This document shows, piece by piece, positions 52,005 through 60,714 of a DNA stretch of 64,000 nucleotides. The number at the start of each line of letters is the position of its first letter. Position 1 is the first letter of the stretch. The notes under the pieces were generated by a model. The model did not search any database. It saw nothing but the letters and a program-made list of their open reading frames with translations, and was not told the origin of the DNA. A program made the translations under genes and the position numbers. This stretch comes from Ilumatobacter sp. (GTDB lineage: Bacteria; Actinomycetota; Acidimicrobiia; Acidimicrobiales; Ilumatobacteraceae): contig JABJAB010000097.1 in the NCBI GenBank assembly GCA_018666235.1, positions 1 through 64,000 on the forward strand. Reading direction: 5' to 3'.

Positions 52005-54359
52005 TCAGGCCACCGCATGCAGGAGCGCCCGCTGAATCTCCTTGCGGTGAAACTTGTCCGTCACAAGATCGCCGGCCGACGTCCGGACATAAAACGTATC
52101 GACCACTTCCATGCCAATGGTCTGCACGCTCGCGTGGCGGATGTCGAGGCCAAGCTCGCCGATCGCCTTGGTGATGCGGTGCAGAATGCCAATCTTGGTA
52201 ACGGCTCGGACCTCGATCACCGTCGCGTTGCTCGACGCATCGTCGTGGAAGACGACCTTCGGAGGCCCCGGCTGTTCAGCCTGCGTGCGTCGGCGGCGCC
52301 GATAGGTCTTGGCTCGCTCGACAAGACGCGCCTCAATCGCGAGTTGGTGGGCCAACGCTCGTGACAGATCAGTCTTCAGCGACCGCCAGTTCATGCCCGT
52401 CTCGGGCAACACGATGCGGAACTGTGACGCCGCCATGCCTTGCTCGTCGGAATGCGCGCTGGCGGTCAGCACGTCGAGGCCGTGCAGCGAGAGCACCCCT
52501 GCGACTTGACTGAAGACACCCGCTGAGTCCGGGCTGACCACGGTGATCAAATCGTCGCGTCGTCCAACCGCAACCTCAGCAGCAGCCATGAGAAGCAGCG
52601 TCTCGGCATCAGGGAACAGACGCCACGTCACCTCTGCGACGTCGCCGCCGCCGAGGACGTGACGCACACGTGCCGCGAGCTCATTGACCAGTTCTTCCTT
52701 CCACGACCCCCATGCCGAGGGCCCAGTGGCAAGCGAATCAGCCTCTGTGAGGGCGTGCAGGAGATCGAGCCGCTCGACGCTGCCCAGAGCGTCGGCAACT
52801 TGACTGATCGTCGCCTCATCGGTCAAGTCGCGGCGCGACGCGACGTCGGGAAGAAGCAGGTGGTGCTCGACCATTGCGACGAGCGTGTCGACGTCGGCCG
52901 GCGTGAGGCCGAGCTTCGGACCGACCTGGCGAACCAGGTCCATACCGACGATCGTGTGGTCGCCCGGGTATCCCTTGCCCAGGTCGTGGAACAGTGCGCC
53001 CAGCACCAAGAGGTCGGGCCGCGACACTCGTCCGACGAGTTCGGCGGCGTTGGCCGCAGCCTCCCACAGATGACGATCGACGGTGAATCGGTGATACGCG
53101 TTGCGCTGCGGCTTCGAACGGTTTGGCTCCCATTCAGGGAGCAGCCGAGCAAACAACTCACGCTGATCGAGCGCTTCGAGCACGCGAATCGACCGGTGCC
53201 CCTCAAGGAGCAGCGCGACCAGCTTGTCCTTCGCTCCGACCGGCCACGTTCCCGTCCACGGAGCAAGCTCCTCGTGCAGGCGATCAAGTGTCGACCGCCC
53301 AATACGGCAGTCGTTGCGCGCTGCTGCGACGGCGGCCTGCAACACCAGCGTCGGATCCGACGCCGGGTTCGCAATGTCTGAGAGTTCAATCTCGCCATTG
53401 CGCAGCACGATGCCCGACGAAATCGCGCGGTCCGGCGGGCGATCATCGCTCGCCACCGATCGCCCCCAGTTTTCATCGACCAGCCACGCGATGGTTCGGC
53501 CGGCCGCAGCGACGTCGGCCATCAGCGCGTCGGCGTCATCCCACCCACCTGTTGCCGATGCTGCGTCCTGATCCTCAAGACGCAGCACGTCACCGGGGCG
53601 CTGCGTGGACAGGTGCAGCGCGACACGTACGCCCAGCAAGGTGTCGTAGCAGCGATCGAGCTCGACGAGATCTTCCGGCAGAACTGCCAGGCCGCTCTCG
53701 CGCGCCCACATCAGTGACTGCACGTCGCGGAGCCCTCCGTGTCCGCTCTTCAGGTCGGGCTCAAGACGGTATGCCACGTCGCCCGCCTGGTTCTGGCGTT
53801 CGCGCACTCGCGAACGGAGCCCCCCGAGAAATCTGTCGGCATGCATGCCCCATGACGCGTTGCCGCGCTCGATGACTTCGCTTGCAAGCGACTCGTCGCC
53901 GGCAAGCCAGCGCGCAGTCAACAACGCCGTCGCAGAATCGAGATCGTCAGCTGCCAGCGTCATGGCTTCCTTGACGCTGCGAACCGCATGCCCAAGTTTG
54001 ATGCCGGCATCCCACATCGGATACCAGAGCGCGCTGGCAATCGGCTCGATTGCCGCCATTGCCTTCTTGCCCTTGACATCGTGGACGAGCAACACATCGA
54101 GATCGCTTTGGGGCGCAAGCTCCCCGCGTCCGTAACCACCCACCGCGAGGATGGCGAGCCGCCCCTTGAGCTCCGGGTTTGCCTCCACGGCTTGCGCGAA
54201 GAGCTGACGAACCCATCCGTCGGTCACATCTGAGAGCGCGCGGCAGTAGTCACGGCCGCCACCACGGAGCCCAATGCCACCCGCACCAGCCGCACGAGCG
54301 GCCTCGAGGTGGGCAGCGCGATCAGCCGCTGTGACAGTCAGCGCATGGCCAGCGGTCAC
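52005..54359 (-). CDS. glnD: PII uridylyltransferase/uridylyl-removing enzyme
   Basis: A 784-residue regulator of nitrogen status that modifies PII (GlnB/GlnK). The nucleotidyltransferase motif GGYGRGELAPQSDLDVLL (74-91) is followed by a linker (EPDLKSGHGGLRDVQ), an HD hydrolase domain (LFHDLGKGYPGDH) and two C-terminal ACT domains (VVSPDSAGVFSQVAGVLSLHGLDVL and VTKIGILHRITKAIGELGLDI). In actinobacteria GlnD usually adenylylates GlnK; amt and glnK are not in this window. The start GTG at 54359 shares GTGA with a short upstream frame. Confidence 0.95.
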   Translation of the reverse strand: MTAGHALTVTAADRAAHLEAARAAGAGGIGLRGGGRDYCRALSDVTDGWVRQLFAQAVEANPELKGRLAILAVGGYGRGELAPQSDLDVLLVHDVKGKKAMAAIEPIASALWYPMWDAGIKLGHAVRSVKEAMTLAADDLDSATALLTARWLAGDESLASEVIERGNASWGMHADRFLGGLRSRVRERQNQAGDVAYRLEPDLKSGHGGLRDVQSLMWARESGLAVLPEDLVELDRCYDTLLGVRVALHLSTQRPGDVLRLEDQDAASATGGWDDADALMADVAAAGRTIAWLVDENWGRSVASDDRPPDRAISSGIVLRNGEIELSDIANPASDPTLVLQAAVAAARNDCRIGRSTLDRLHEELAPWTGTWPVGAKDKLVALLLEGHRSIRVLEALDQRELFARLLPEWEPNRSKPQRNAYHRFTVDRHLWEAAANAAELVGRVSRPDLLVLGALFHDLGKGYPGDHTIVGMDLVRQVGPKLGLTPADVDTLVAMVEHHLLLPDVASRRDLTDEATISQVADALGSVERLDLLHALTEADSLATGPSAWGSWKEELVNELAARVRHVLGGGDVAEVTWRLFPDAETLLLMAAAEVAVGRRDDLITVVSPDSAGVFSQVAGVLSLHGLDVLTASAHSDEQGMAASQFRIVLPETGMNWRSLKTDLSRALAHQLAIEARLVERAKTYRRRRRTQAEQPGPPKVVFHDDASSNATVIEVRAVTKIGILHRITKAIGELGLDIRHASVQTIGMEVVDTFYVRTSAGDLVTDKFHRKEIQRALLHAVA

Positions 54360-54493
54360 GTGAGGTCGGCGTGAGTAAGGACAGCGAGGCGGACGCCGTC
54401 ATTGTCGGCGGTTGCCGCGATCGGGGGGATGCCAGTTGATGCGTCGATGACGAGATCATAGGCGTCGAGGTCGATTCGGAGTTGTTGTCATGG
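54356..54493 (-). pseudogene. Short frame overlapping glnD start, lacking a start codon
   Basis: The frame ending at TGA 54358-54356 shares GTGA with glnD and encodes QLRIDLDAYDLVID then ASTGIPPIAATADNDG and VRLAVLTHADLT, a peptide that looks coding. Its frame has no ATG, GTG or TTG and is closed upstream by a stop. A nearby ATG (54493) is in another frame, MTTT; moving one base would join them. It could be a small gene with a frameshift, an error in the sequence, or coincidence. No family is recognised. Confidence 0.35.
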
Positions 54494-54573
54494 CTTCGCT
54501 GATCCGGATCACGGTGAGGTCCAGCGCAGCGATGCCCAGCGACGTGTCGCCGCGCCTTCTACTGTGCAACCCA

Positions 54574-55848
54574 ATGGTTCGATTCCGCCGCTTCCACGTG
54601 CGTCGCCACAGTCTTGCTGTGCTGGCGATCGCCGCGGCTGCTTGCACCCCCGGCAGCGATGCTGCGCCCGAGACGACACAAGCTGCAAGTACGACAACGT
54701 TCCCAGCACTTGATCAGTCAGACGGCATTCTCACCATCGGGCTCCTGCTCCCCTCGTCCAACCCGACCTTGGGTCAAGGCCTGATCGACGCTGCCAACAT
54801 TGCTGTCGATCGGATCAACGATGCCGGAGGCGTCCTCGGCCGAAATGTTCGAGTTGTTGAGCAGGACGAAGGGCTGGGCGACGGCACCGCCGCGGCCAGC
54901 ATCGCTGCACTCCTCGAGTCGACCCCCAGCGTCGATGCCGTGATCGGCCCGTCGTCATCGCTCGTCGCGCTCAGCCAGCTCGACACGCTGGTCGCTGCAG
55001 GCATCCCGTCGTGTTCACCCACAGCGACGGCGCTCGCGCTCGACGACTTCCCCGACGAGCGATTGTTCTTCCGCACGGTGCCGAGCGACTCGCTCCAAGC
55101 GGTTGCCGCCGCTGATCTTGCTGAACGAACTGGCGTCCAGGACGTCGCCGTCGTGTACATCGACGATGCGTACGGCCGGCCATTCGCAGCCGCCGTCGAG
55201 GACGCGCTGGCTGCAGGCACCCGATCGGTGAGCCGCGTCGAGACCTACGGCTTCGTCCGCACAGACGGCGATCTCGCCGACAAAGCCCAACGAGTTGCCG
55301 ACTCTGGGGCGCGGGTGGCGATTCTGCTCGCCGGGAGCGACGACGGAGCAGCCTTCCTCGAGGCACTTGACGACACCAGCTTCGGCTCGATCACCGACAT
55401 CATCGTCAACGATGCCTTGCGTGATCCAAGCATTACACCGCGGGTTGAGGCCTTGGATCCGGCACTACGCGCACTGGTCCGGGGCGTGGCTCCGCAGGCA
55501 CAGTCAAGCGACGCCGACCGCCCCTTCGACCCACCCGGCCTCTTTGCGGCCCAGGCCTTCGACTGCGTCAATCTGATTGCACTCGCCGCGTATTCAGTCG
55601 ACAGTGACGACCCTGCGGAGTTTGCCTCGCAAATTCCAGCGCTCACTGTCGGAGGTCGAGTCTGCCTGTCGTTCGAGGCCTGTTCGGTGCTGCTCGACGA
55701 ACCGCTCGATATCAACTACAACGGGCCTGATGGCATCACCGAACTCCTGGTGATCGGCGACCCCGCGCGAGCTCGATTCGACGTGTTCCGCTTCGACGAC
55801 ACCGGTCGCGCCGAGTTCACCCAAGCATTGGTTGCCGCACGTCGCTGA
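54574..55848 (+). CDS. Substrate-binding lipoprotein of branched-chain-amino-acid-type ABC transporter
   Basis: A 424-residue periplasmic-type binding protein. The ATG at 54574 gives a basic N-terminus (MVRFRRFHVRRHS), a hydrophobic stretch LAVLAIAAAA and a lipobox ending in Cys (IAAAACTPG). The mature part has the type I fold: ILTIGLLLPSSN, DAANIAVDRINDAGGVLGRNVRVVEQDEG, AVIGPSSSLVALS, VAVVYIDDAYGRPFA and the C-terminal FAAQAFDCVNLIALA. No permease or ATPase genes are adjacent, so it is an orphan binder or a sensor. Confidence 0.9.
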   Translation: MVRFRRFHVRRHSLAVLAIAAAACTPGSDAAPETTQAASTTTFPALDQSDGILTIGLLLPSSNPTLGQGLIDAANIAVDRINDAGGVLGRNVRVVEQDEGLGDGTAAASIAALLESTPSVDAVIGPSSSLVALSQLDTLVAAGIPSCSPTATALALDDFPDERLFFRTVPSDSLQAVAAADLAERTGVQDVAVVYIDDAYGRPFAAAVEDALAAGTRSVSRVETYGFVRTDGDLADKAQRVADSGARVAILLAGSDDGAAFLEALDDTSFGSITDIIVNDALRDPSITPRVEALDPALRALVRGVAPQAQSSDADRPFDPPGLFAAQAFDCVNLIALAAYSVDSDDPAEFASQIPALTVGGRVCLSFEACSVLLDEPLDINYNGPDGITELLVIGDPARARFDVFRFDDTGRAEFTQALVAARR

Positions 55849-55907
55849 CTCCGAGAACGCGATCATCGACGGAGTGCACCGAGCGCCGCCAAGCTGATTG
55901 CCGAGGA

Positions 55908-55920
55908 CGCTCTCGGAGCG
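55908..55920. terminator. Candidate hairpin between convergent genes
   Basis: CGCTC, loop TCG, GAGCG lies between the binding-protein stop (55848) and the hemQ stop (55926). No T-run follows. It may serve either strand. Confidence 0.35.
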
Positions 55921-55925
55921 TGTTG

Positions 55926-56579
55926 TCAGAGGATGTTGTCGAGGTATTCGAGGTAGCCGACATAGAAGGCGCCGAACTCGCCGTACAAGGCGGATCCCTC
56001 GTCAAAGCGCATCGTGTAGACAACGTCCTTGATCACGTCGGGGCTCTTGGCAAACAGCGTGACGCCCCACTCGAAGTCGTCGAGACCGGTGGACCCGGAA
56101 ATGACCTGGGCCACTTTGCCAGCAAACGTTCGCCCGCTCTTGCCGTGCTCCATCATCATTTCCTGACGACGGTCGTACGGAGTAGCGAACCAGTTGGCGG
56201 CGGCCTCGCGCTTCTTGCTCATCGGATAGAAGCAAAACGCGTTCAACCCCTCGGGCGGAATGGTCGGCGTGAGCCGCGCCCGAAGCATCTCTTCGGGCAT
56301 GCCCTTGGCGTACTCCGAGACCTCGGTGATCGACACATAGCTGTCGACGATGTCGAGACCCGCGTTGGTGAGACTGGTCTGGAGCGCCCGAAGCGTGCGC
56401 CAGTCGGCGCACAACGCCATGAATGCGACGTCGCATTTGTGACCGAGCATCGCCGCGGTGATCACTTGACAGTCGGCACCCTCAGCGGTCTTCACTGCTG
56501 CAAGGACCGCCTCACGGTCAAGGTTCGGGGTCGGCTTGGCGAACAGATGCACGACGCTCAGGCCATCTTCCATCAACAT
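55926..56579 (-). CDS. hemQ: Coproheme decarboxylase (chlorite-dismutase family)
   Basis: A 217-residue HemQ of the coproporphyrin-dependent heme pathway used by actinobacteria: it decarboxylates coproheme III to heme b with peroxide. The axial His145 lies in MEHGKSGR, and FYPMSKKR with Tyr118 holds the likely radical tyrosine. The C-terminal region DDFEWGVTLFAKSPDVIKDVVYTMRFDEGSALYGEFGAFYVG is the conserved second half. No other heme genes are adjacent in this window. Confidence 0.95.
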   Translation of the reverse strand: MLMEDGLSVVHLFAKPTPNLDREAVLAAVKTAEGADCQVITAAMLGHKCDVAFMALCADWRTLRALQTSLTNAGLDIVDSYVSITEVSEYAKGMPEEMLRARLTPTIPPEGLNAFCFYPMSKKREAAANWFATPYDRRQEMMMEHGKSGRTFAGKVAQVISGSTGLDDFEWGVTLFAKSPDVIKDVVYTMRFDEGSALYGEFGAFYVGYLEYLDNIL

Positions 56580-56617
56580 GCGCTCACGCTATCGCCGGTG
56601 TTGACGCCGAGCAGTCG

Positions 56618-57445
56618 CTACTCAACGGCAGGCAGGCGTTCGGGCGCGTAGACGTTGAACGCCGAACCGCGGACAAAGCCTGCGAGTACCAGCCCGGCGC
56701 GCCGCGCCGCATCGACCGCCAACGACGTGGGGGCACTGACCGCTACGAGCGTAGAAAACCCGCCGGCCCACGCCTTTTGCACCATTTCGATGCTCGCCCG
56801 GCCGCTGACAAACATTCCCAGCCCCGTCGCGGGCACAGAGCCACGCGAGTCGAGCAGCATCGAACCAATCACCTTGTCCACCGCGTTGTGGCGACCCACA
56901 TCTTCGCGTGTCACGAGGATCTCGCCATCGGCGCTGAAGGCTGCGGCGGCGTGCACCGACCCCGTCCGCTCGAACAGACCCTGCATGCCAAGCACGCGAT
57001 CAGGGATACCCGCAACGATGTCGAGATCGATGGGCGGTGTCACAGGAAGCGAGGCCAGACGTGCCCACAGGTCGTCCAACTGCTCGCTGCCGCACCACCC
57101 ACAACTCGATGACACGTTGCCCAGCCGAGGTGTCGGCTCAGGTGCTCGGCCACCGGTCTCGACGTTGACGATATTGAACTCGCTGTCGACGGGACTCCCG
57201 TCGGCGCAGTATCGAACGCCGATGATCGGCGCGCCGGCAAGCAGTCCCTCGGTGAAGCAGAATCCGGTCGCCAACTCGTAATCGTGGCCCGGGGTTCGCA
57301 TGGTCGTGGCCACCAGCGCGCCGTCGAGTTGAATCGACATTGGCTCTTCGACGATCAGTTCGTCTGGCTCGCGGCGCGTCGTGCGTTCGGCACCGAGGCC
57401 TGCCACTTTGGTGATGATCATGCGCTCGGAGCGACGCCGTGCCAT
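56618..57445 (-). CDS. fdhD: Formate dehydrogenase accessory sulfurtransferase
   Basis: A 275-residue FdhD, which passes sulfur to the molybdenum cofactor of formate dehydrogenase. SSCGWCG with Cys115 and Cys118 is the sulfur-relay motif. EEPMSIQLDG, TPGHDYELATGFCFTEGLL, TREDVGRHNAVDKVIGSML and VSGRASIEMVQKAW are conserved segments. Formate dehydrogenase itself is outside the window. Upstream is the ATP-grasp gene, 41 bases away. Confidence 0.95.
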   Translation of the reverse strand: MARRRSERMIITKVAGLGAERTTRREPDELIVEEPMSIQLDGALVATTMRTPGHDYELATGFCFTEGLLAGAPIIGVRYCADGSPVDSEFNIVNVETGGRAPEPTPRLGNVSSSCGWCGSEQLDDLWARLASLPVTPPIDLDIVAGIPDRVLGMQGLFERTGSVHAAAAFSADGEILVTREDVGRHNAVDKVIGSMLLDSRGSVPATGLGMFVSGRASIEMVQKAWAGGFSTLVAVSAPTSLAVDAARRAGLVLAGFVRGSAFNVYAPERLPAVE

Positions 57446-57485
57446 CGGTGCAGGCTACGGCAGAGCAGTGGGTTCCCGAGTGCGA

Positions 57486-58367
57486 TCAGGCTGTGGTGGC
57501 GATGTACCGCAACCAGGCTTGAGCAGCGCGCACGTCACTCCCCACAGAGCTCTGAAAGTAGAGGGAGGGCTCAACAAGTTCGAGCTCCAGCAACACCGGA
57601 CCGTTCTCGGTGGGCACCACGTCCACACGGGCATATGCCAACGGACCGAGCGCCCGGACCGACGGACAGCTCAACACGGCCTCGGCCAAAGACCGCTCCG
57701 CCTCGCTCGCTGTGCGGCCGCCGATCTCTTCCTTTGCGAAGAAGCCGCCCTCCAGTTCAACGTCGGTCGACACGAGAATCGCGCCCTTGCTAAACGCGTG
57801 GTCGTAGACCAGATCACCGCCATCACCCAGGTACACGAGCGCCGTTTCCCCATGCTCATCGATCATGTCGAGGTACGGCTGCACGATCGCCGCGTGACCC
57901 TCACCATGCAGCGTGAGCACATGATCAGCGACTTCGTTCGGCATGCAGCGGCGCGCTCCATTCGAGCCTGCCCCCACGGCCGGCTTCACGACGAATACCT
58001 CGGCAGCGGGATCAACGCTGGGCAGGACATCACCGACTTCGACGAAGGTCATCGGGGCGACAGCGACTCCGTCTCGAGCCAGGTCGTTGAGGTAGTGCTT
58101 GTCGATGCTCCACGCGACTGCGGAGACGGGGTTGACAATGCGAGTCTGCTGAATCACCGCATCGAGCCAGGCCCGAAACTCGGCAATCCGGTCGGCATAG
58201 TCCCACGTCGAGCGCAAGATGATCGCGTCGTACCGCTCCCACTCGACGTTGTCGTCGTCCCAGCTGACGACCTCGACATCAGCACCGCCGTCGAGCAGCG
58301 CGATGCGCAGCGGCTCAAGGTCAGGGTCAAGCCCAGCGGCACCGATTGCCGTCACCAAACCAAGCAC
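57486..58367 (-). CDS. ATP-grasp domain protein
   Basis: A 293-residue ATP-grasp enzyme. The N-terminal part (VVSWDDDNVEWERYDAIILRSTWDYADR) is the pre-grasp domain with the RSTWDY motif, and VFVVKPAVGAGSNGARR is the ATP-binding strand and loop. Downstream, AIVQPYLDMIDEHGETALVYLG and YARVDVVPTENGPVLLELELVEPSLYF provide the metal-binding Glu residues. The RSTWDY/LELELVEPSLYF combination fits the DUF/ATP-grasp group near glutathione-synthase-like and peptide ligases. It likely joins an amine and a carboxylate; substrates unknown. GTG 58367 is used. Confidence 0.85.
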   Translation of the reverse strand: MLGLVTAIGAAGLDPDLEPLRIALLDGGADVEVVSWDDDNVEWERYDAIILRSTWDYADRIAEFRAWLDAVIQQTRIVNPVSAVAWSIDKHYLNDLARDGVAVAPMTFVEVGDVLPSVDPAAEVFVVKPAVGAGSNGARRCMPNEVADHVLTLHGEGHAAIVQPYLDMIDEHGETALVYLGDGGDLVYDHAFSKGAILVSTDVELEGGFFAKEEIGGRTASEAERSLAEAVLSCPSVRALGPLAYARVDVVPTENGPVLLELELVEPSLYFQSSVGSDVRAAQAWLRYIATTA

Positions 58368-58518
58368 CGGGGAGAGGGTACGGCGGAACAACGACGGACA
58401 CCACGCCACCGCTGATGACACACGTGAACTCAGCGACGCCGGCCGCAGTCCGCCTCAAGATGCGCTGACGGCACCTTCCGAGCCAGGCCCGAAGCCGCGA
58501 CGGGCGTACCGTGCCCAG

Positions 58519-59691
58519 GTGGACGACGCGCTGACTTCCCAACGCGCGCAGCGGCTGCCGCTCTACATCGGCGGCATGATGGGACCGTTTGGCACGATCG
58601 TCATCCTGCCGATGTTCCCCGAACTCCGCGAGTCCTTCAATGCCTCTTCGGCCGCGGTCAGTTGGGGATTCACCATCTATCTCCTCCCGTTCGCTGCGGT
58701 CTTGCTCGTGTCCGGCACGCTCGGCGAACGGTGGGGGCGCCGACGCACCGTGCGCGGTACGTACGTCTTGTTCGCCGTGGCGTCGGTGGGATGCGCACTC
58801 GCTCCAAACCTGTGGATCTTCCTCGCCGCTCGGGCGCTGATGGGCGTCGCAAACGCATTCATCACTCCGCTGCTCGTTGCCGGCCTGGCCGAGGTGGTTG
58901 CTCCGGCGCTGTTCGGTCGAGCAGTCGGCGTCTACTCAAGCTTCCAGGCAGCAGGCGGAGCGCTGGCCCCGATCATCGGTGGGCTCGCTGCCGACACCAA
59001 CTGGCGCTGGGCCTTCGTCGGCACGGCCACGATGGCTGCAGTACTCGCCTTCGTACCGCCCCAGGGCGAGCCCGCCGACCCTGCGGACGCGAAGGCGCGC
59101 CCCTCATTCCGGGCGCTACTCACCAAGCAGATGATCATCCTCGGCGTGGGTGTGATGGCTGCCGCCGCCGGTCCGATCGGCATCAATGTGCTCGTTGGCG
59201 TGACCGCACGCGACGACCTCGACCTCACCGGCAGGGAGGCCGGTGTCCTCCTGCTCGCGGGGCCCGTGATGGCCATGCTGACCGGACCACTGTGGGGCCG
59301 CCTGCTCGACCGGGTCGGCGCCCGCACCGCCGGACTGGCCGCTGTCACCGGAGCCACAGTGATCGCCGGGCTGCTTGGCTTTGCCGACACCCCAACGAGC
59401 CTTGCGGTCTTGTCTGCGGTCTCTGGGGCCCTCATCGGATTCGTGGCCGTCGTGTTCCAGGCACTCGCGTCCACCATCGTGCCCGACAACCGCGGTGGAG
59501 CGCTGTCGTTCATCCTCGCGTTCAGGTTCTTTGGACACGGCGTCGGGCCAGTGATCTGGATCCCCGTCCTCGAGCAGAACGTGCTCCTGGCGTTTCTCGG
59601 CGCGGCGTCACTGGGCATCATCACGATCGCGACGTTCTTTGCCGTGATCGAACCACGCCGGACCGACCTGCAATCCCGACCAGATCAGTAG
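58519..59691 (+). CDS. Major facilitator superfamily transporter
   Basis: A 390-residue permease with 12 predicted helices. MMGPFGTIVILPMFPEL opens helix 1, and GERWGRRRTVRGTYVLF carries the MFS loop-2 motif. NAFITPLLVAGLAEVVAP and GVYSSFQAAGGALAPIIGG resemble drug:proton antiporters of the DHA1 family. GTG 58519 is used; the frame runs upstream over the divergent ATP-grasp gene. Substrate unknown. Confidence 0.88.
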   Translation: MDDALTSQRAQRLPLYIGGMMGPFGTIVILPMFPELRESFNASSAAVSWGFTIYLLPFAAVLLVSGTLGERWGRRRTVRGTYVLFAVASVGCALAPNLWIFLAARALMGVANAFITPLLVAGLAEVVAPALFGRAVGVYSSFQAAGGALAPIIGGLAADTNWRWAFVGTATMAAVLAFVPPQGEPADPADAKARPSFRALLTKQMIILGVGVMAAAAGPIGINVLVGVTARDDLDLTGREAGVLLLAGPVMAMLTGPLWGRLLDRVGARTAGLAAVTGATVIAGLLGFADTPTSLAVLSAVSGALIGFVAVVFQALASTIVPDNRGGALSFILAFRFFGHGVGPVIWIPVLEQNVLLAFLGAASLGIITIATFFAVIEPRRTDLQSRPDQ

Positions 59692-59713
59692 GGATTCCCG
59701 ATATCGTTGCTCT

Positions 59714-59989
59714 ATGGCAGTGAACGTCCGAATCCCCACCACCATGCGTCCCCTCACCGGGGGTGAGAAGCTGGTCGAGCTCGACGCTGGCTCGCTGTCG
59801 AACGTGATCGCCGCGCTCGAAGCCAAGCACCCGGGAATGGGCGAACGGCTCCTCGATGATGACGGCGCGCTCCGCAAGTTCGTCAACATCTTCGTCGACG
59901 ATGACGACGTGCGGTACCTCTACGGCCTCGACACCAAGGTCGACGATGGATGGACCGTGTCCATTATCCCCGCCGTCGCTGGCGGCTGA
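59714..59989 (+). CDS. Sulfur-carrier protein, MoaD/ThiS/CysO family
   Basis: A 91-residue ubiquitin-like protein ending in Gly-Gly (PAVAGG), the site for adenylylation and thiocarboxylate formation. IPTTMRPLTGGEKLVELDAGSLSNVIAALEAKHPGM and FVNIFVDDDDVRYLYGLDTKVDDGWTVSIIPAVAGG give the beta-grasp pattern; RYLxGLxTxVxDGDxVxIIPAVAGG is nearly the CysO consensus. It would carry sulfur for cysteine or cofactor synthesis. No E1-like MoeB/MoeZ or CysM gene is adjacent. Confidence 0.9.
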   Translation: MAVNVRIPTTMRPLTGGEKLVELDAGSLSNVIAALEAKHPGMGERLLDDDGALRKFVNIFVDDDDVRYLYGLDTKVDDGWTVSIIPAVAGG

Positions 59990-60037
59990 GTCCGCCGAGC
60001 GGCGAGCCTCCGGGGCTTGCCGCACTACGTTCGGCGT

Positions 60038-60634
60038 ATGTCGCCGCACCCTCCGATACTCCCTGAGCTGACTTGGCTCGGCCAGCCGGGCAACGCCACC
60101 ATCACCGACGACCACGTCACCTTGCCTGCGGGACCGGAGACCGACTGGTTCAACGACCCTGACGCGACGACGCGTCTGGCAACAGCGCCCGTCCTTCGTT
60201 TCACCGTCTCTGAGGATTGCCAAGTCTCGGCAAAGGTCACCGTCGACTTTGGAGCAACATTCGATGCTGGCGTGCTGTTTGTCCACCAGGGCGACGAGGA
60301 CTACGCAAAGCTCTGCTTCGAGCGTTCACCGCTCGGCGACAACACGATGGTCTCGGTCGTGACGCGCGGCGTGTCCGACGATGCCAACGGACCAATCATC
60401 GAGGGCAATGTCGTCTGGGCCCGCGTGTCGGTGTACCGCGACGTCGTCGCCTTTCACTGGTCGAGCACGGGACACCGCTGGCACCTGCTCCGATTCTTCG
60501 CACTCCGCACACCGCACCGCGCCACCTCCATCGGGTTCTCAACGCAATCGCCCACCGGTCCGGGATGTACCGCAACGTTCAGCAACATCAACTACACGCC
60601 CGGCGCACCGATCAACATTCGCGACGGGTCCTAA
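60038..60634 (+). CDS. DUF1349 family protein
   Basis: A 198-residue protein with the concanavalin-like fold of DUF1349: TDWFNDPDATTRLATAPVLRF (strands), VSAKVTVDFGATFDAGVLFVHQGDEDYAKLCFE, VWARVSVYRDVVAFHWSSTGHRWHLLRFF and IGFSTQSPTGPGCTATFSNINYT. Members are cytosolic and often regulated with carbohydrate metabolism. ATG 60038 is chosen because the domain starts soon after. Confidence 0.87.
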   Translation: MSPHPPILPELTWLGQPGNATITDDHVTLPAGPETDWFNDPDATTRLATAPVLRFTVSEDCQVSAKVTVDFGATFDAGVLFVHQGDEDYAKLCFERSPLGDNTMVSVVTRGVSDDANGPIIEGNVVWARVSVYRDVVAFHWSSTGHRWHLLRFFALRTPHRATSIGFSTQSPTGPGCTATFSNINYTPGAPINIRDGS

Positions 60635-60714
60635 GGCAGGACTGCACTTCCGCCCCACACACCTCATTGACCGACACGAGGATCGTCGTCGTCCGGTCAC
60701 TTAAGGTGCGCCCT

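Noticed and set aside
60217..60714. N-terminal extension of the glycerate kinase frame
   Set aside because: It is out of frame with and fully covered by the DUF1349 gene; the kinase motif starts at 60715.
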